A stretch of DNA of 64,000 nt from contig CACISL010000001.1 of NCBI GenBank assembly GCA_902589305.1, positions 1 through 64,000 of the forward strand, in the 5' to 3' direction. Source of the stretch: an uncultured Pelagibacteraceae bacterium. GTDB taxonomy: Bacteria; Pseudomonadota; Alphaproteobacteria; Pelagibacterales; Pelagibacteraceae. The position numbers and the translations under genes were made by a program. Shown in pieces: positions 55,601-62,333 of this stretch; position 1 is the stretch's first letter, and every line of letters begins with the position of its first letter. Under the pieces are notes generated by a model. It did not search any database, was not told the DNA's origin, and was given only the letters and a program-made list of their open reading frames with translations.

Positions 55601-55618
55601 GTCAACAGTGAAATTGAC
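55601..55618. promoter_or_regulatory. Palindrome GTCAA-N8-TTGAC overlapping a probable -35 box
   Basis: GTCAA (55601-55605) and TTGAC (55614-55618) form an 18-bp dyad typical in size for a dimeric repressor. The right half reads TTGACT, a good -35 hexamer, and the T/A-rich stretch with ATAAAAT near 55640 could hold the -10, putting the transcript start close to the ATG at 55658. It may be the target of the S24-fold regulator encoded next. It could also be a terminator, as eight T follow. Confidence 0.4.
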
Positions 55619-55657
55619 TTTTTTTTACTTTATTTTTGCATAAAATAAGTATATATA

Positions 55658-56893
55658 ATGAGCATGGATTCTAAAAAAACACTATTGTCTATTAATAAGC
55701 TACTTTTAACTAATTTATTAAAGTTTGCTGGCTTATCCCAAAGTCAATGTTCACTAACGCTTTCACATCATAGGAATTCGTTGGTAGGTTATATTTATAG
55801 ATACGACAAAAAGATATTTCCAAGAAGTTTTTCTTACTTCTTCCTTTTAAGTATTTATCGCGCTTTAGCTAAAAAACATAATCCTAAAGAAAAAATTAGT
55901 AGATTTGATTTATTTTATAACATGATAAGTAAAAACGGGGGAGTTATTGAAAAACTCTTAATCCCAGCACTAGAGCATCACATATTAGCAATTAGCAGTC
56001 TTAATCCAGGTATTAAAATAGGATCCGGAGAAAATATCTCAATAAATAAGAATGATATTTTTGATCAAGATGAATTAACTATTTTAGATAAGTATATTGA
56101 AAAAATTGAGCCTGAAAAATATGAAGATTATATAGGATTTTTACAAGGATACGAAAACACTGAAGATTGGCTACAGAATATGATAGGGGAGGATTTTGAA
56201 GCTATCGATGAGATAAAAGAAACTTATACCGATGAGTACAAAAATTTTGAATTAGAGATCAAAGCCATTAAAGATTTTTATATAATTTGTGAGAGTTTAA
56301 GAAAGATCTTTCTGCCAAACTTCTTTTCACCTTCAGATTATAAAAAGATAAACTTTATTAATTCAAAATCAGATGGTTTTTTAATGAAAAAAAGTGCAAT
56401 TCGTAAAAACTTTTCAATTAGTGATTTTTCTAAATTATTCTTGGTTAAAGTTGAAGATGATTATATGAGTCCTGCAATTTCAATTGACGATGAATGTTTA
56501 GCCATAAAGACGACTTTAGGTGAAACAAATGCATTTAAAGGAGGATTATTTGTTGTTAAAGAATTTAATAAGATATGTATTAGACGACTGCAATTTACAA
56601 TGTTCAAAGATACTTATCAGATTATTTCTATTCCAGATAATAATAAGTATTCCAGACAGACTATCGCTGCACTGGACAATAGAGGCAAACCTAGAAAAGA
56701 TTATATTATCGGTAAAGTAATTTGGAAGTCAGGATTTACTAACAACAACGACTTTATCAAGGATAGAAATCTGTTCGAGCAAGATTTTGAAATTCCAGAG
56801 TTTTTAAGCAAAGGTTTAAAATCTGAGCCGAATTTATTTTCTGATGAAATTAATGAGATTCCCAATGAAGATATTAAAAAGAAAAGAGCTTAG
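55658..56893 (+). CDS. LexA/CI-like protein with a degenerate S24 peptidase domain
   Basis: A 411-residue protein. The C-terminal ~130 residues have the LexA/CI/signal-peptidase S24 pattern: VEDDYMSPAISIDDECLAI (about 265-283) aligns with V.GDSM.P...GD..., and ICIRRLQF with VKRL, followed by IPDNNKYS and IIGKVIW. The nucleophilic serine is replaced by Tyr269 and the general-base lysine by Arg309, so self-cleavage should be lost. The N-terminal 60 residues (FAGLSQSQCSLTLSHHRNSLVGYIY) may be a DNA-binding helix-turn-helix; this is weak. A 12-bp gap leads to the exonuclease-I-like gene. Confidence 0.7.
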   Translation: MSMDSKKTLLSINKLLLTNLLKFAGLSQSQCSLTLSHHRNSLVGYIYRYDKKIFPRSFSYFFLLSIYRALAKKHNPKEKISRFDLFYNMISKNGGVIEKLLIPALEHHILAISSLNPGIKIGSGENISINKNDIFDQDELTILDKYIEKIEPEKYEDYIGFLQGYENTEDWLQNMIGEDFEAIDEIKETYTDEYKNFELEIKAIKDFYIICESLRKIFLPNFFSPSDYKKINFINSKSDGFLMKKSAIRKNFSISDFSKLFLVKVEDDYMSPAISIDDECLAIKTTLGETNAFKGGLFVVKEFNKICIRRLQFTMFKDTYQIISIPDNNKYSRQTIAALDNRGKPRKDYIIGKVIWKSGFTNNNDFIKDRNLFEQDFEIPEFLSKGLKSEPNLFSDEINEIPNEDIKKKRA

Positions 56894-56905
56894 GAGAATA
56901 AAGAT

Positions 56906-58345
56906 ATGATGTTTGCGTGGTTTGACATAGAATCAGATAGCGGTTCATGTGGTAAAGCTTCTGTGCTTTCAATTTCAGGAGTGCTCTCAAACGATAATTT
57001 TCAGATCTTAGATGAATTTACTTTGTTGTCTAGACCAAGAAAAAGCAGACCATTAGAAGTTGATGCAATGTTAGTCAATGGTCTTGATATAGATCACCTG
57101 ATGAAGCAAGACACGTACGGGGTCATGCTAAAAAAATTAGAAGAAAAATTTAATGACTGGAAAAAAATGGGAGCTATATTTGTTGGCTTTAATAACCACA
57201 ACTACGATACAGTCTTACTTAATCATAGTTTATTTGTGAATTTAAGATGGCCTTATCTGACTAATTCCGACTCGTTTGATTTATTGCCTGTTGTGAGATC
57301 AGTAAATCTTTTTGCACCTAATTCGATATCTTTTGAACTTAATGACAAAAATCTACCTATATATAAACTCGAGTCGGTTTGTAGAGTGAACAATATAAAA
57401 ACTGAGAGCCACACTAGCTATGGTGATACACTTAGCACCATGAAGCTAGGAGAGTTGTTAGCTAAGAAAGCCCCTGAAGTTTTTAAGGCATCTTTAGCGT
57501 TAAGAAGAAAATCTGACGTACTTCCTAAACTTCAATCGACACCAATATTTTGTTGGATGGAAGCATGGAGGCAGGCAAAAATTTACAGCGGAACATTTCT
57601 TGGCGAGGGAGTTTTTCCTGGTTGGTTTCTTACTTATGATTTACGTAAGTCACCAGAGGAAATCCTAAGCGTTTTAAACGACACTGATGCATTTAAAAAA
57701 GAATTGGACGCATCACCTAAATGGTGCAGAACCCAGAAGGCAAATCGTTCACCTCTTTTAATGGATAAGAAATATGCTCTTAATGATGATGTCTATAAAA
57801 ACCTGGGAATGAAAGAATTAGAGAGAAGACAAAAAGTTATAAGTCAAAATAGAGAGGAAATATTAAATAAAATTAAGACAATTCAGCAAGAGAGACTAGA
57901 TGAAAAAATGGAAAATGATCAGCGAAAATTAGAGCCTGAGCAAATGATTTACAAATTAAATCCATCTATTGAAGAGAGAAAATTAATGGATGCATTTAAT
58001 CTGGCGGAAACAAACGATGAAAAGAAAAAGATATTTAATAAATTTAAAAGAGATGAGCTAAAGACTTTAGCCGAAATGGTTATTTATGAGGAACATACTG
58101 AAGAAGATTTTATTAAGATATTAAGTAAAAGGGATTACACAAGAATAAAAAAAAGAATAGCGAGTTTTATTCTTAATAATGACGGTGACGACTCAGTATT
58201 TACAAATATACCAGCACAGTTTGCAAGACTTGATACTTTAAAACTACAAGCTGAAAATGATGAAGATGAAAAAAAAATGAAAAAATTAATTAAACTCGAT
58301 AAGTATCTTTTTAATATGCAATCAAATTACGAAAAATATATTTAG
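56906..58345 (+). CDS. Exodeoxyribonuclease I-like DEDDh exonuclease
   Basis: A 479-residue protein, close to the 475 of E. coli ExoI. The DEDDh site is readable: D7 and E9 in WFDIESDSG, D101 in GFNNHNYDTVLL, H169 and D174 in ESHTSYGDTLST. H-x4-D spacing equals that of E. coli ExoI. ANRSPLLMDK matches the NKCPVL region. The C-terminal 200 residues are charged helices like the ExoI C-terminal domain. It should digest single-stranded DNA from 3' ends. Ribosome-binding site GGAG precedes the ATG, and it follows the S24-fold gene. Confidence 0.8.
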   Translation: MMFAWFDIESDSGSCGKASVLSISGVLSNDNFQILDEFTLLSRPRKSRPLEVDAMLVNGLDIDHLMKQDTYGVMLKKLEEKFNDWKKMGAIFVGFNNHNYDTVLLNHSLFVNLRWPYLTNSDSFDLLPVVRSVNLFAPNSISFELNDKNLPIYKLESVCRVNNIKTESHTSYGDTLSTMKLGELLAKKAPEVFKASLALRRKSDVLPKLQSTPIFCWMEAWRQAKIYSGTFLGEGVFPGWFLTYDLRKSPEEILSVLNDTDAFKKELDASPKWCRTQKANRSPLLMDKKYALNDDVYKNLGMKELERRQKVISQNREEILNKIKTIQQERLDEKMENDQRKLEPEQMIYKLNPSIEERKLMDAFNLAETNDEKKKIFNKFKRDELKTLAEMVIYEEHTEEDFIKILSKRDYTRIKKRIASFILNNDGDDSVFTNIPAQFARLDTLKLQAENDEDEKKMKKLIKLDKYLFNMQSNYEKYI

Positions 58346-58349
58346 AAAT

Positions 58350-58742
58350 ATGAAAACAAGAATTTATTATCATTTTAAAAAAAGTATTAAAGGTAGAATT
58401 AAATATATGAAACAAATGGAGGATTATTTTACTTACAAAGAACTTTATAAACAAACAGAGTATAAATTACTGTTCAGATTACCTTTAACAACTTTAATGC
58501 TTTGGCTCATTAATTTACCTACAAATATTTTAAACTATTTCTATTATCTAAAAGACAGGCGTGATTATGAAAGAGCTGTGGTTGATGTTGAAATAATGAG
58601 AAAATATATCGATGAGGAAGATAAGAAAGAAAAGTTAAATAGATTAAAGCAAGAATACTCTGAATTAATTGATGAAGTGACCCCATATTTAGCTAAAAGC
58701 AATAAACATCTTCATAAAGATAACAATGACAAATATCATTAA
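58350..58742 (+). CDS. Hypothetical 130-residue protein with one membrane segment
   Basis: A basic N-terminus, a hydrophobic stretch LPLTTLMLWLINLPTNIL (about 44-61), and a charged C-terminal coiled-coil part (DYERAVVDVEIMRKYIDEE). It starts 4 bp after the exonuclease stop; an internal ATG at codon 20 is another possible start. Not recognised. It overlaps the next gene by 17 bp, suggesting the four genes 55658-58926 form one message. Confidence 0.6.
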   Translation: MKTRIYYHFKKSIKGRIKYMKQMEDYFTYKELYKQTEYKLLFRLPLTTLMLWLINLPTNILNYFYYLKDRRDYERAVVDVEIMRKYIDEEDKKEKLNRLKQEYSELIDEVTPYLAKSNKHLHKDNNDKYH

Positions 58743-58926
58743 GCTTCATAATAAAAAAGAGTTAGAAAACTCAATTACAGAAATTCGAATAGAAGAAGTT
58801 AGAGATTATGAAGATAATGAATTTTATTATTATATTTATTGCGTTAAAGATACAGGCGAGAGAATTGAAGTTGGAAAGTCAAAGACAAAACCTCAATGTT
58901 ATAAACAAGTGTCAATATATAAATAA
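58726..58926 (+). CDS. Hypothetical 66-residue protein
   Basis: A short acidic-basic protein (MTNIIKLHNKKELEN) with a beta-rich middle (DNEFYYYIYCVKDTGERIEVG). No family recognised. It overlaps the upstream gene by 17 bp and is followed after 44 bp by trxA. Possibly a small DNA- or protein-binding partner of the exonuclease group, but no direct evidence. Confidence 0.55.
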   Translation: MTNIIKLHNKKELENSITEIRIEEVRDYEDNEFYYYIYCVKDTGERIEVGKSKTKPQCYKQVSIYK

Positions 58927-58935
58927 ATGTCTATG

Positions 58936-58964
58936 TTGACATTGAGTTCTCAAAATAATAAATA
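58936..58964 (+). promoter_or_regulatory. Candidate promoter of trxA
   Basis: TTGACA (58936-58941), 17 bases, then TAAATA (58959-58964). The predicted transcript start would be at or next to the ATG at 58971, so the message could be nearly leaderless. TTGACA also forms an inverted repeat with TGTCAA at 58910-58915. Confidence 0.4.
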
Positions 58965-58970
58965 AAAATT

Positions 58971-59337
58971 ATGCCAATTAAAAAAATTTCAGATGAAATG
59001 TATCAGAAAGAGGTTTTAGAGAATTCTAAACCGGTTTGCCTCAAATTCGAGGCTGACTGGTGTGGTTAATTGGCCCCTTGTTATCTAACAAGGGGTGATC
59101 TCAAAAAAAAGCCCTTGTAAAGCTCTAACACCTATTGTTGAAAAAGTTTCTTCAGAAAATCCTGGAATGGATTTTTTTTCAATGGTAATTGACCAAGATG
59201 GTGTAAATACCGCAACGACCTTTGGGGTGCGTTCAATTCCCCAGCTTTATATCATAAAAAATGGACGTGTAGTTTCACAAAAAGTAGGAGCATCAGACTA
59301 CAAAACAGTATCTGACTGGGTCAAAGAAAATATTTAA
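58971..59337 (+). pseudogene. trxA: Thioredoxin gene interrupted at its active site by a 46-nt insert
   Basis: The gene encodes a complete thioredoxin in two pieces. The first, 58971-59065, gives MPIKKISDEMYQKE to FEADWCG, followed immediately by TAA. The second, 59112-59337, gives PCKALTPIVEKV to SDWVKENI, with the cis-Pro in RSIPQL and the late glycine KNGRVV. Taking out 59066-59111 restores the reading frame exactly and rebuilds WCGPCK and a protein of about 107 residues, with no other damage. It is marked as a pseudogene because it cannot be read straight through, but a recoding event that skips the insert cannot be excluded. A GTG at 59095 could start the second piece but its ribosome-binding site would overlap the start codon. 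Its end overlaps folC by 4 bp. Confidence 0.8.
59066..59111 (+). other. 46-nt hairpin insert inside trxA (bypass-like element or mutation)
   Basis: The insert begins with TTAA, giving GGT TAA in frame. It contains a perfect 10-bp stem, CCCCTTGTTA (59074-59083) and TAACAAGGGG (59086-59095), with a two-base centre, then TGATCTC and eight A. Its left arm and centre CCCTTGT..TCTAACA resemble the trxA sequence just downstream (CCCTTGTAAAGCTCTAACA, 59112-59130), so it may have arisen by local copying with strand switching. The layout of Gly codon, stop and hairpin recalls the T4 gene 60 bypass, but the landing triplet here would be AGC rather than a glycine codon. Confidence 0.75.
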
Positions 59338-60626
59338 TTTTTACTTAATAAATATCCCACCCAATATAAACTGCCTGTACATAACCAAAGAGTTTTTGAT
59401 TGGTTCGATTTAAAAGTTTCTGGAATACTTTCTTTTATTTCCGATCTTATTTTAAGTTTATCAGCTGCAGCTTTGAGCTTTTCCTTTGGAATGAAATTAT
59501 TCTGTTCTGGGTTATCTAAGAAATAAAGCTTATTAAATTTACCTTTAAAAGGCTTAAGAAAAGAGACAGGGTCTTTTGAGTTAATCATACTAATAACGGC
59601 ACATTTATTTTTAAATTTAAATTCATTTATAACCTTAACTAACCTTTCAGATTGTTGAGCATTATGAGCCCCGTCTAGTATAAGCTTATCTTTTGAATTA
59701 AGATTTTTTAATAATTTCCCTTTTCTAAGAATCTGAAGCCTGCCTTTTATATCTACTTTTAATAAACCTTTTTTTATAATGCTGATAGGAATGTCATTGT
59801 CTAAAGCAAGTTTAATAGCAGGTGCCATATTTTCATACATGTAGTCACCAATTAAATTGGATTTTATTTCAAAATAATGAAGATTGTCTTTGTAGAAATA
59901 TCTTTTATTTTTCTTAATTATTCTGAAATCTGAACCGTAAAAGAACTTATCGGAACGATTATTTCTTAAGTTATATTTGATAAGTTTTAAGACTTTAGGA
60001 TCTTGTTTGCTCACATAGACTGTTGATTTTATAAAAGATGTTTTTTCAAAGACTATTTCTTTTAAAGTTTTAAAGTTTCTTTTTTTTGTCTTTGTCCAAT
60101 TAAGATGATCCCATGAAATAGGGCTGATGATATGATAATTAGGTTTATTAAATAGAGCTCGTATTCCATCCAGCCGCCCAAATAAACCAAATTCCCCGAT
60201 TGCCCAATCTAATTTGAGATCTTTAATAAATATTCCAAAGGAAACAACTAATTTTTCAAAGTGTGTTAAATTTTTATATTTAGCCACTCTAGTTAAGATA
60301 CTTTTTAGTTTGTTTAGTTTGATAAATTTTTGATTATGTTCGAATCTTTCCGCGAGAAAAACTAAGTGCGGCGATACGGTCACCGCATATCTTTGTCTAT
60401 GTTGTATCAAAATAGATTTAAAGATTTGTATTATTGAATTTTTAGCAGAAGTGCCATTAACAGTAAGGTATTTAATATTAGGTCTTTGAGTAATTTTTAA
60501 TTTTTTAATTACTTTATTAATTCTAGTAAGGCCTAGTCTGATTTTATGTTGATTAAGAGTTAAAAGTTTTTCTAAGTTGCTATGTTTGTTAAGCGATTTC
60601 TCTAATAGATTTATCGATCGTGACAT
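59334..60626 (-). CDS. folC: Folylpolyglutamate/dihydrofolate synthase, divergent
   Basis: A 430-residue Mur-ligase-type enzyme that adds glutamate to folates. Recognisable parts are TVSPHLVFLAERF (about 83-95), GEFGLFGRLDG, SWDHLNW, FEKTSFIKS and LDGAHNAQQSERL (about 316). The P-loop, normally GTNGKGS, reads GTSAKNS at 58-64: lysine and the last serine are kept but two glycines are lost. GLDH became SWDH and EKAGIIK became EKTSFIK. It is either a lineage-specific divergent FolC or a weakened one. It overlaps accD by 38 bp. Confidence 0.8.
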   Translation of the reverse strand: MSRSINLLEKSLNKHSNLEKLLTLNQHKIRLGLTRINKVIKKLKITQRPNIKYLTVNGTSAKNSIIQIFKSILIQHRQRYAVTVSPHLVFLAERFEHNQKFIKLNKLKSILTRVAKYKNLTHFEKLVVSFGIFIKDLKLDWAIGEFGLFGRLDGIRALFNKPNYHIISPISWDHLNWTKTKKRNFKTLKEIVFEKTSFIKSTVYVSKQDPKVLKLIKYNLRNNRSDKFFYGSDFRIIKKNKRYFYKDNLHYFEIKSNLIGDYMYENMAPAIKLALDNDIPISIIKKGLLKVDIKGRLQILRKGKLLKNLNSKDKLILDGAHNAQQSERLVKVINEFKFKNKCAVISMINSKDPVSFLKPFKGKFNKLYFLDNPEQNNFIPKEKLKAAADKLKIRSEIKESIPETFKSNQSKTLWLCTGSLYWVGYLLSKN

Positions 60627-61515
60627 TACTTCTATCCTGCGCTTCCTCTTTTTCTTTTAATTTAAGAAGTATAGATAGAAGATTGTAAATTTCATCTCTT
60701 AATTTATGTCTTGGAATAATTTTATCAATTTGACCATGATCAAAAACCCATTTACTAGTTTGTACGTCGTCAGCCAATTTTTCTCTAATGTTCTGCTCTA
60801 TAACACGCTTTCCGCTGAAGCCCCATAAATAATCGTTAGACTCAGAATAAATTTGATCTGAGATGGAAGCAAAACTCGCTGTTGTTCCACCTAGAACTGG
60901 ACCAGCAGCTATCGAAAAAGTAAGTATGTTTTTCTTTTTAAGTTCATGCATTGCAATTGTCATTCTACCCATTTGTTGCAAGCTTAAATTTCCAGTTTGC
61001 ATACGCATACCTCCAGAAGTAATAAACATTACGAAAGCCTTATGATTATTTTTAATTGCATGTTCAGCGGCATTTAAAAAACATTCTCCAACTCGAGGTG
61101 AAACACTGCCGCCCATCCAAGAGAATGTCATTGACACTGCTGTGATTGGTACAGCATTCAAAAATCCTGAAGCTGCTGTCATAGTCTCATCTTCACCAGT
61201 TGATTCTTTTGCTTTTTTAATTCTGTCTTTATATTTTTTTGTATCCTCAAATGAAATTGGATCCTCTGGCGGTCTTCCGTAATCTAAAATTTGATACTCA
61301 GAGTCGTCAAAGAATAAATCAAATCTTTGTTTATTAGTTAGTGGATGCGGTTTGTTACAAGAAGGGCATACAAATAAATTTTTTGCAAAATCTTCTTTAA
61401 GAGTAAGTTTTGAACAAGAGCAATTTTGCCATAATGCATCATCTCTATCTGCAGATTTTTTCTTAAAAAGAGATTTTAATTTTGGTTTTATAAATTTTGA
61501 TATCCAGTTGTTCAA
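60589..61515 (-). CDS. accD: Acetyl-CoA carboxylase carboxyltransferase subunit beta
   Basis: A 308-residue subunit. The N-terminal zinc ribbon has four cysteines, C32, C34, C50 and C53; the first pair is C-x-C rather than the usual C-x2-C. The carboxyltransferase core has AASGFLNAVPITAVSMTFSWMGGS (in parts), GGMRMQTGNLSLQQMGR and GPVLGGTTASFASISD. With AccA it transfers carboxyl from biotin to acetyl-CoA, the first step in fatty acid synthesis. The start overlaps trpA by 4 bp. Confidence 0.95.
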   Translation of the reverse strand: MNNWISKFIKPKLKSLFKKKSADRDDALWQNCSCSKLTLKEDFAKNLFVCPSCNKPHPLTNKQRFDLFFDDSEYQILDYGRPPEDPISFEDTKKYKDRIKKAKESTGEDETMTAASGFLNAVPITAVSMTFSWMGGSVSPRVGECFLNAAEHAIKNNHKAFVMFITSGGMRMQTGNLSLQQMGRMTIAMHELKKKNILTFSIAAGPVLGGTTASFASISDQIYSESNDYLWGFSGKRVIEQNIREKLADDVQTSKWVFDHGQIDKIIPRHKLRDEIYNLLSILLKLKEKEEAQDRSNVTIDKSIREIA

Positions 61516-62333
61516 TGCTTAACTCCTTTAGATAGATTATTAACATATTCTCCAACAAAGTGGGCTAAATCATGATTAGATAAACCATTTTGGCTTCCTT
61601 CTTTAATTTTATTAACAATTGAGCTTCCGCAAACAACTAAATCTGCCAATTTAGATACTTTTTTTACATCATCCTGACTTTTTATTCCAAAACCTACGCC
61701 AATAGGAATTTTAGATTGTTTTCTAATCATTTTAGATAATTTCTTTACATTATCTAAATTTACATCCTTTGAACCGGTTACCCCTGCGTAAGAAATTATG
61801 TACACCCATGAAGAGCACTTCTTTAAACTTTGTTTGATATAAGCACTATCATTTGTTGGTGCTATAAGTTTAATAAATGCAATATCATTTTTTGTTAGGC
61901 CTTTAAAAATTAGTTCATCTTCAGGGGACTCGTTGTTACTATCGACAACAATACAACCGTCAACCCCACTTTTTTTACAATCTTTAATGTATCTATCAAT
62001 TCCATAAACATGGATTTGGTTTAAGTAGCCCATTGTAACGAAAGCAGTATCAGATGTTATCTCATTCTTTACCTCTTTAATAAGCTGAAAAATTTTTTCA
62101 GTTCTAGCACCAGATTTGATAGCTCTGTCATTAGCACTCATTATAATTGAGCTATCCGATGTTGAGGTATTAAAACTCACACCAACTTCAATTACGTCGC
62201 AACTTTTAGAAAGTTCAATTAATATTTTTTTTGAGCTTTCATAATCAGGATCCATACCTGTAACAAATGCAACAAAACATGATCTATTTTCTGACTTTGC
62301 ATTAGCAAAAACTTTTTGAAAATTTTTATTCAT
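61512..62333 (-). CDS. trpA: Tryptophan synthase alpha chain
   Basis: A 273-residue TIM barrel. The catalytic Glu is in CDVIEVGVSFN (about 49), the catalytic Asp in GVDGCIVVDSN (family consensus GvDG.i..D), and the phosphate loops are SYAGVTGSKD and GVGFGIKSQDD. The consensus PFSDP of the active loop is changed to SFNTST, a departure also worth noting. It cleaves indole-glycerol phosphate. It overlaps accD by 4 and trpB by 8 bp. Confidence 0.94.
   Translation of the reverse strand: MNKNFQKVFANAKSENRSCFVAFVTGMDPDYESSKKILIELSKSCDVIEVGVSFNTSTSDSSIIMSANDRAIKSGARTEKIFQLIKEVKNEITSDTAFVTMGYLNQIHVYGIDRYIKDCKKSGVDGCIVVDSNNESPEDELIFKGLTKNDIAFIKLIAPTNDSAYIKQSLKKCSSWVYIISYAGVTGSKDVNLDNVKKLSKMIRKQSKIPIGVGFGIKSQDDVKKVSKLADLVVCGSSIVNKIKEGSQNGLSNHDLAHFVGEYVNNLSKGVKH

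Noticed and set aside
56520-56720. Frame within the S24-fold gene
   Set aside because: Same-strand shadow in another frame of a gene whose own frame carries clear S24 motifs.
59064-59120. Bypass landing on the matching GGT codon at 59094-59096
   Set aside because: Landing there leads in frame to a stop at 59118-59120 and does not restore thioredoxin, so a matched-codon hop alone cannot explain the gene unless a further shift on the A8 run occurs.
59095-59337. Independent small gene starting MISKKSPCKALTP
   Set aside because: It is the 3' part of trxA: the sequence continues the thioredoxin fold from PCK onward. Its GTG start has no properly spaced ribosome-binding site and the product would lack the first strand and one active-site cysteine.
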